Positions 60,402 to 64,000 of a stretch of 64,000 nt of DNA are shown here, piece after piece. The position numbers were made by a program, and so were the translations under genes. The first letter of the stretch is position 1. Every line of letters begins with the position of its first letter. This stretch comes from Phoebastria nigripes (taxonomy: Eukaryota; Chordata; Aves; Procellariiformes; Diomedeidae), in NCBI GenBank assembly GCA_035582835.1, contig JAYKAV010002766.1:3134109-3198108 (forward strand), written 5' to 3'. Under the pieces are notes generated by a model. That model searched no databases, had not been told where the DNA came from, and was given only the letters and a program-made list of their open reading frames with translations.

Positions 60402-63400
60402 AGTAACTCTCCAGCGCTGCAGCCCCTCCGTCGCAGGGTGGTCAGAGGAGCCCGCTCCACAGCTGGGGATCTCTCTGCTGCCGCTAAAACGTCTCAGGCT
60501 GGATCAGAGCTGAGAGTCTGTGCACGAAGCCTGGTACGGGACCATATCCACAAACTACATCAGCAACAGCGAGCTTAGGTAGCAGGTAACATGGCTCTAC
60601 CTTCATCCCCGTAAGGAGTGCAGGAGCTTGGCTCTAGTCCCATCTGGGGGCTGTGGCAGCGAGCGTTAGCTGCTTGCAGTTTCCAAGTGCACTCCCAGGA
60701 ACTGCAAAGGAAGAGGAGAACAGATTAACTCGACAGTCGACATTGCTCCCGTGATGGCTGGGCTCAGCGCTGCAGCAGGCAAGCACAGAAGCTGTGGGAT
60801 GAACTGGGGGAGCGGTGTGCAGGGGGTGCAGGCAGACAGCAGCGAACTGGGGGACCAGCGCAGGGCGAATCACCCTCCAACCTCATCCACAAGTCACTGC
60901 ATTGCTTAATAACAGTTAGCACATGTAGAAACGCCTAACGCGGCTTTGCCATCTGCCGATGCTGCATACGGTTATAGCTGTAACTTGTTTAAAATAGTGC
61001 CAGTCCCCCTCGGCCGCCCCTCCTCGAGTAGCAGATGGCCTCTGTGGACTGCCAAGCGCACAAGATGTTTCCCATCAAGTGGGCACCTCTGGGGCTGGTA
61101 GTCGAGCTGAGCAGAAAGCGAGCCTGCAGTCCCAAGCTGGAGACGGGGCTGTCTGGGGACAGGGCGGGATCACTTCTGCTCGGAGGGAATTTCCAAACCT
61201 CCCAGCTCCCATTCCCCCGGAGCGGCAGGGAAGGGTCAGCACTGCCTGCTCGGGCAGAGGCAGTGCCGAGTGGGGCCAAGCGCAGGAGCTGCTGTGCCCA
61301 GGGCTCGACAGCTCTTGCACGGCCCTGCCGGCGGAGGAAGCCTGGCATTCGGCAGTGAGCGCAGCTGTAAGCGCTGCGCTGCCCTCACCAAGCGGCAGCA
61401 GTGAGTTGCCCAACGTGCGTGGCAGGACAGGGCCACGAGACGGCAATGCCAGGAGGACAGGCCGGGCAACAAACCAATTGCTCTGCATGAACTTCTTGGA
61501 GAGCAAATAAAGCCCAGTGCAGCGGGAAATTGCTGGATGGCAGCTCAGCGCGCAGGGCTCCGGGCGCAGCCAGCCCGGGAGCCGCTGCGTGCCCCGTCCT
61601 CGCCCTGGAGCGTCCGAGACCTTGCTCCTGCCAGCTGCGCTGCCNGACTCCAGGGGAGAGGCAGCGCAGGCAGGGCTGCTGCGGAGCAGTGTGCTGCCCC
61701 CCCGGGAAAAGACCTGGGAGGTGGTTTTCGGTGTGCCCTGCGGCTGGCACGCAGGACGGGTGACCTCAGGGCTGCACCAAGAGCTCTGGCACTGCCAGGC
61801 AGGGCCACGCTCTTCTCTCTGCAGCTGGTAGAGCAAAGCCCTGCCAACGGCTGCCATTGTGTGGGAATAAAGGCGACAACATTCACCCTGTGAGGTCAAA
61901 TGAAACAGAAAATGGTTTTAATCCCTTTATAACAACTGCACAATCGCTGATGCCCCAAATGGCCAGTGGCGTTGGTGCTGGAATGAAGCCCGGCCGCAGC
62001 CTGTGCGCTGCCTGCGGGATGGACACGGGCCCTGGGGTGCCAGCCCCCTCCCATGCCCACTGTGGGGCGGGGGACCTGCCGAAGAGCCGCTGGCCGGAGC
62101 AGCTCCCCTGCCCCAGCCCAGCTGTAGGGTGGTTATGGCTACAGCAGCAAAATACCTGAACGGAGAGGGCTGCCCACAGCAGTGGTAGCCCGCTGGCAGC
62201 ATCTCAAGTCAGCGGGAGATGTGACCTGGGTACTGCCAGGCCTTGTAGCAGCATGTGCCTCGACGCCGAGATGTGCCCCAGAGCAGGTACCTCACAGCAG
62301 CTTTGGCTCACGTGTGCTGGTGAGGCCCAGTGGTCATCGGGCACTGCAGAGCGCTGCTGTCGTCCTCCTGCCCCGATGGCTTTGAACTTTTCACCGTGTC
62401 CCTGCTGCAACTCTGCCGAGCACTGCTGGGGCAGGAGCACAGTGCTCCCCATGTGCTTGTNGTTACAGCCCACAGCTCATCCACAGGATTTTCAAATAAA
62501 TAATTAGTCGCTTGTGTAAACACCAACTTGTTCTGCACTTCCAAGTCTGTTTGCTGCAAGCTGCTTTATAAACACTGTCAAGTGCTTAAGCTGGGCTGTT
62601 GGGAGTGCTTACCAGAGCGGAGAGCTGTGCAGAGAGGGGATCCCACCCCAGCCCCGCAGCCTCCCTCCGTACTGGGCTCGTGTGCAAGGACCTGGGCATG
62701 GTGCGGGGCTCTCCTGCGCGGAGGTGAGGCAGCACGGGCAGCCAGGCGACAAGGGACCCTCCGGACAGATGGCATGGCACAGCATGGCATGGCACAGCAC
62801 GGCACAGCCAGAGGACCCCAGGGATGCTGGCTGGTGTGAGCGGGGCAGTGTCAGTACAGCATGGTCCAAACTCCCCCCAAATTAGTGCTGTGCGCCAGCT
62901 GCACTGGAGGGAGCACGGTGCTGCTGCCCTGGTCTGGCTGCCCCTTGTTTTTAATTACAGCGGGTTTGCAGGTGAAGTGCGTTCGCAGGAAGTACACGCT
63001 GAACCCGCTCCGCGTCCTGCAGTGTTTACACAACACTCACAGTTTAGGCAAAGTCCCCTTGGTGCGGGAACAGCAGCAGGGATATTCTTAGGGAGCAAAT
63101 ACAGCCCCAGCGTGCCAAGAGCCAGCATGAAGCTTATGCCGCTGCCACATACCCCATCTCTCAGGGCTTGTTCGGTGCAAGGGCAGGGAAGTGCCATGGG
63201 AAACCTTGAGGCCACAAGCGCAAACCAGACAAGCACACACTTTTTCCTCCTTGTTTGCTTGCTTTCTAGCCCAAAGAGAGCCTGGGTCGCCAGCCACAGC
63301 TGCCCACTCAGCACAGAAAAGCTACTGGCATCCTGGATGCTGAAAAGCCAGTGCCAAGGCAGATCACTAGCACGATCCCCATGTTTCAAAACCTCCCTGC

Positions 63401-64000
63401 AAGCACGCAGTGTCTGCGGCGTGCCCACCGGCAGAGGCTGCAGCAGAAGGGCCGGGCTTCCAGCTCTTCCCACCCTCACCTCAGGACACAAATTCTGATT
63501 CTCTCTGCTATTGCAGCCATCAGTCAAGCTCAGGTTGCTGCAAACAATTTCCAGTCTAAACATTAGCAGGATTTATGCCATTATCCCATCGACAGGAAGA
63601 ATTTGGGGTAACCTGAATTACTCTGAATTCATTTATGGAGAGACCTGGCCCCTGCATCTGAGATGACAGTAAGCCTTGTTTGCAATTCAATCAGGATAAA
63701 TTGGTCCTTGGGAGCTCCAATACAAACCAGAAAATGTAAACCATCCAGATAATTTACCATTAGTCCTCCTACACACAAGGTGAGAAAGACCAATATTATA
63801 TCCCCAGGATATTCAAGATCTAATCCACAATAACTAAATTGCTGATATATTGCCTCTTGCTGAATGTATCAGGCTATCCGTAATGTAAACGGGCTCTCCA
63901 AAGGTTTACTGAGTCTGGGAGAGAAGGACCAGATGCTTGTGCAAGAGCCGGAGGCAGGACAAAGCCTGATTACAGCAGCAGCAGTAATGAACCCCTGGGA
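60402..64000. other. Sequence 5' of the RSPO1 start codon
   Basis: RSPO1 genes normally have non-coding 5' exons, so the promoter may lie here or beyond the window. No coding exon was recognised. About 61.0-63.5 kb is GC-rich with many chance open frames and single Ns at 61645 and 62461. The last 450 bases are AT-rich and featureless. Confidence 0.5.
62771..62810. repeat. Short tandem repeat GGCATGGCACAGCAT-like
   Basis: About four imperfect copies of a GGCACAGCA(T/C) unit with GGCAT variants run in tandem. They translate to a repetitive peptide in every frame, which is a composition effect. Confidence 0.7.

Overview
The window is genomic DNA from a bird. Two things show this. A truncated CR1 retrotransposon at 34735-35006 ends in the tandem octamer tail (ATTCTGTG/ATTCTATG) typical of avian CR1. 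The genes are also compact, intron-bearing vertebrate genes in the order ZC3H12A - MEAF6 - SNIP1 - DNALI1 - GNL2 - RSPO1, which matches human chromosome 1p34.3 and its avian microchromosome counterpart. I cannot name the species. The assembly is a draft, with scattered single Ns and one 175-base gap at 25465-25639.

Layout. 1-7134 (+): 3' part of ZC3H12A (Regnase-1); its first coding exons lie outside the window. 7135-14400: intergenic, AT-rich to about 8.4 kb, then strikingly GC-rich. 14428-16130 (-): an unrecognised set of phase-compatible exons that I interpret as an undescribed small gene. 18150-25432 (-): MEAF6, eight coding exons. 26600-30359 (-): SNIP1, four coding exons. 30561-34490 (+): DNALI1, six coding exons, sharing a short bidirectional CpG-island promoter with SNIP1. 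34735-35006: CR1 insertion. 35464-47377 (-): GNL2, sixteen coding exons. 46900-48030: its CpG-island promoter. 48-52.4 kb: AT-rich intergenic. 54845-60401 (-): RSPO1, five coding exons. 60402-64000: sequence 5' of the RSPO1 start codon.

I rebuilt the coding exons by hand from GT/AG sites and reading phase. The models sum to whole codon numbers: MEAF6 203 aa, SNIP1 372 aa, DNALI1 253 aa, GNL2 724 aa, RSPO1 260 aa. These are close to the lengths I recall for the human proteins. The genes are a conserved neighbourhood, not an operon. They cover inflammatory mRNA decay (ZC3H12A), histone acetylation (MEAF6), splicing and signalling (SNIP1), ciliary dynein (DNALI1), ribosome assembly (GNL2) and Wnt potentiation (RSPO1).

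The most interesting points are the cryptic gene at 14.4-16.1 kb in a GC-rich block where I recall no human gene, a perfect palindromic RFX X-box over the first ATG of DNALI1, and two more X-box-like palindromes in the GNL2 CpG island facing a plus-strand ATG with no known gene.
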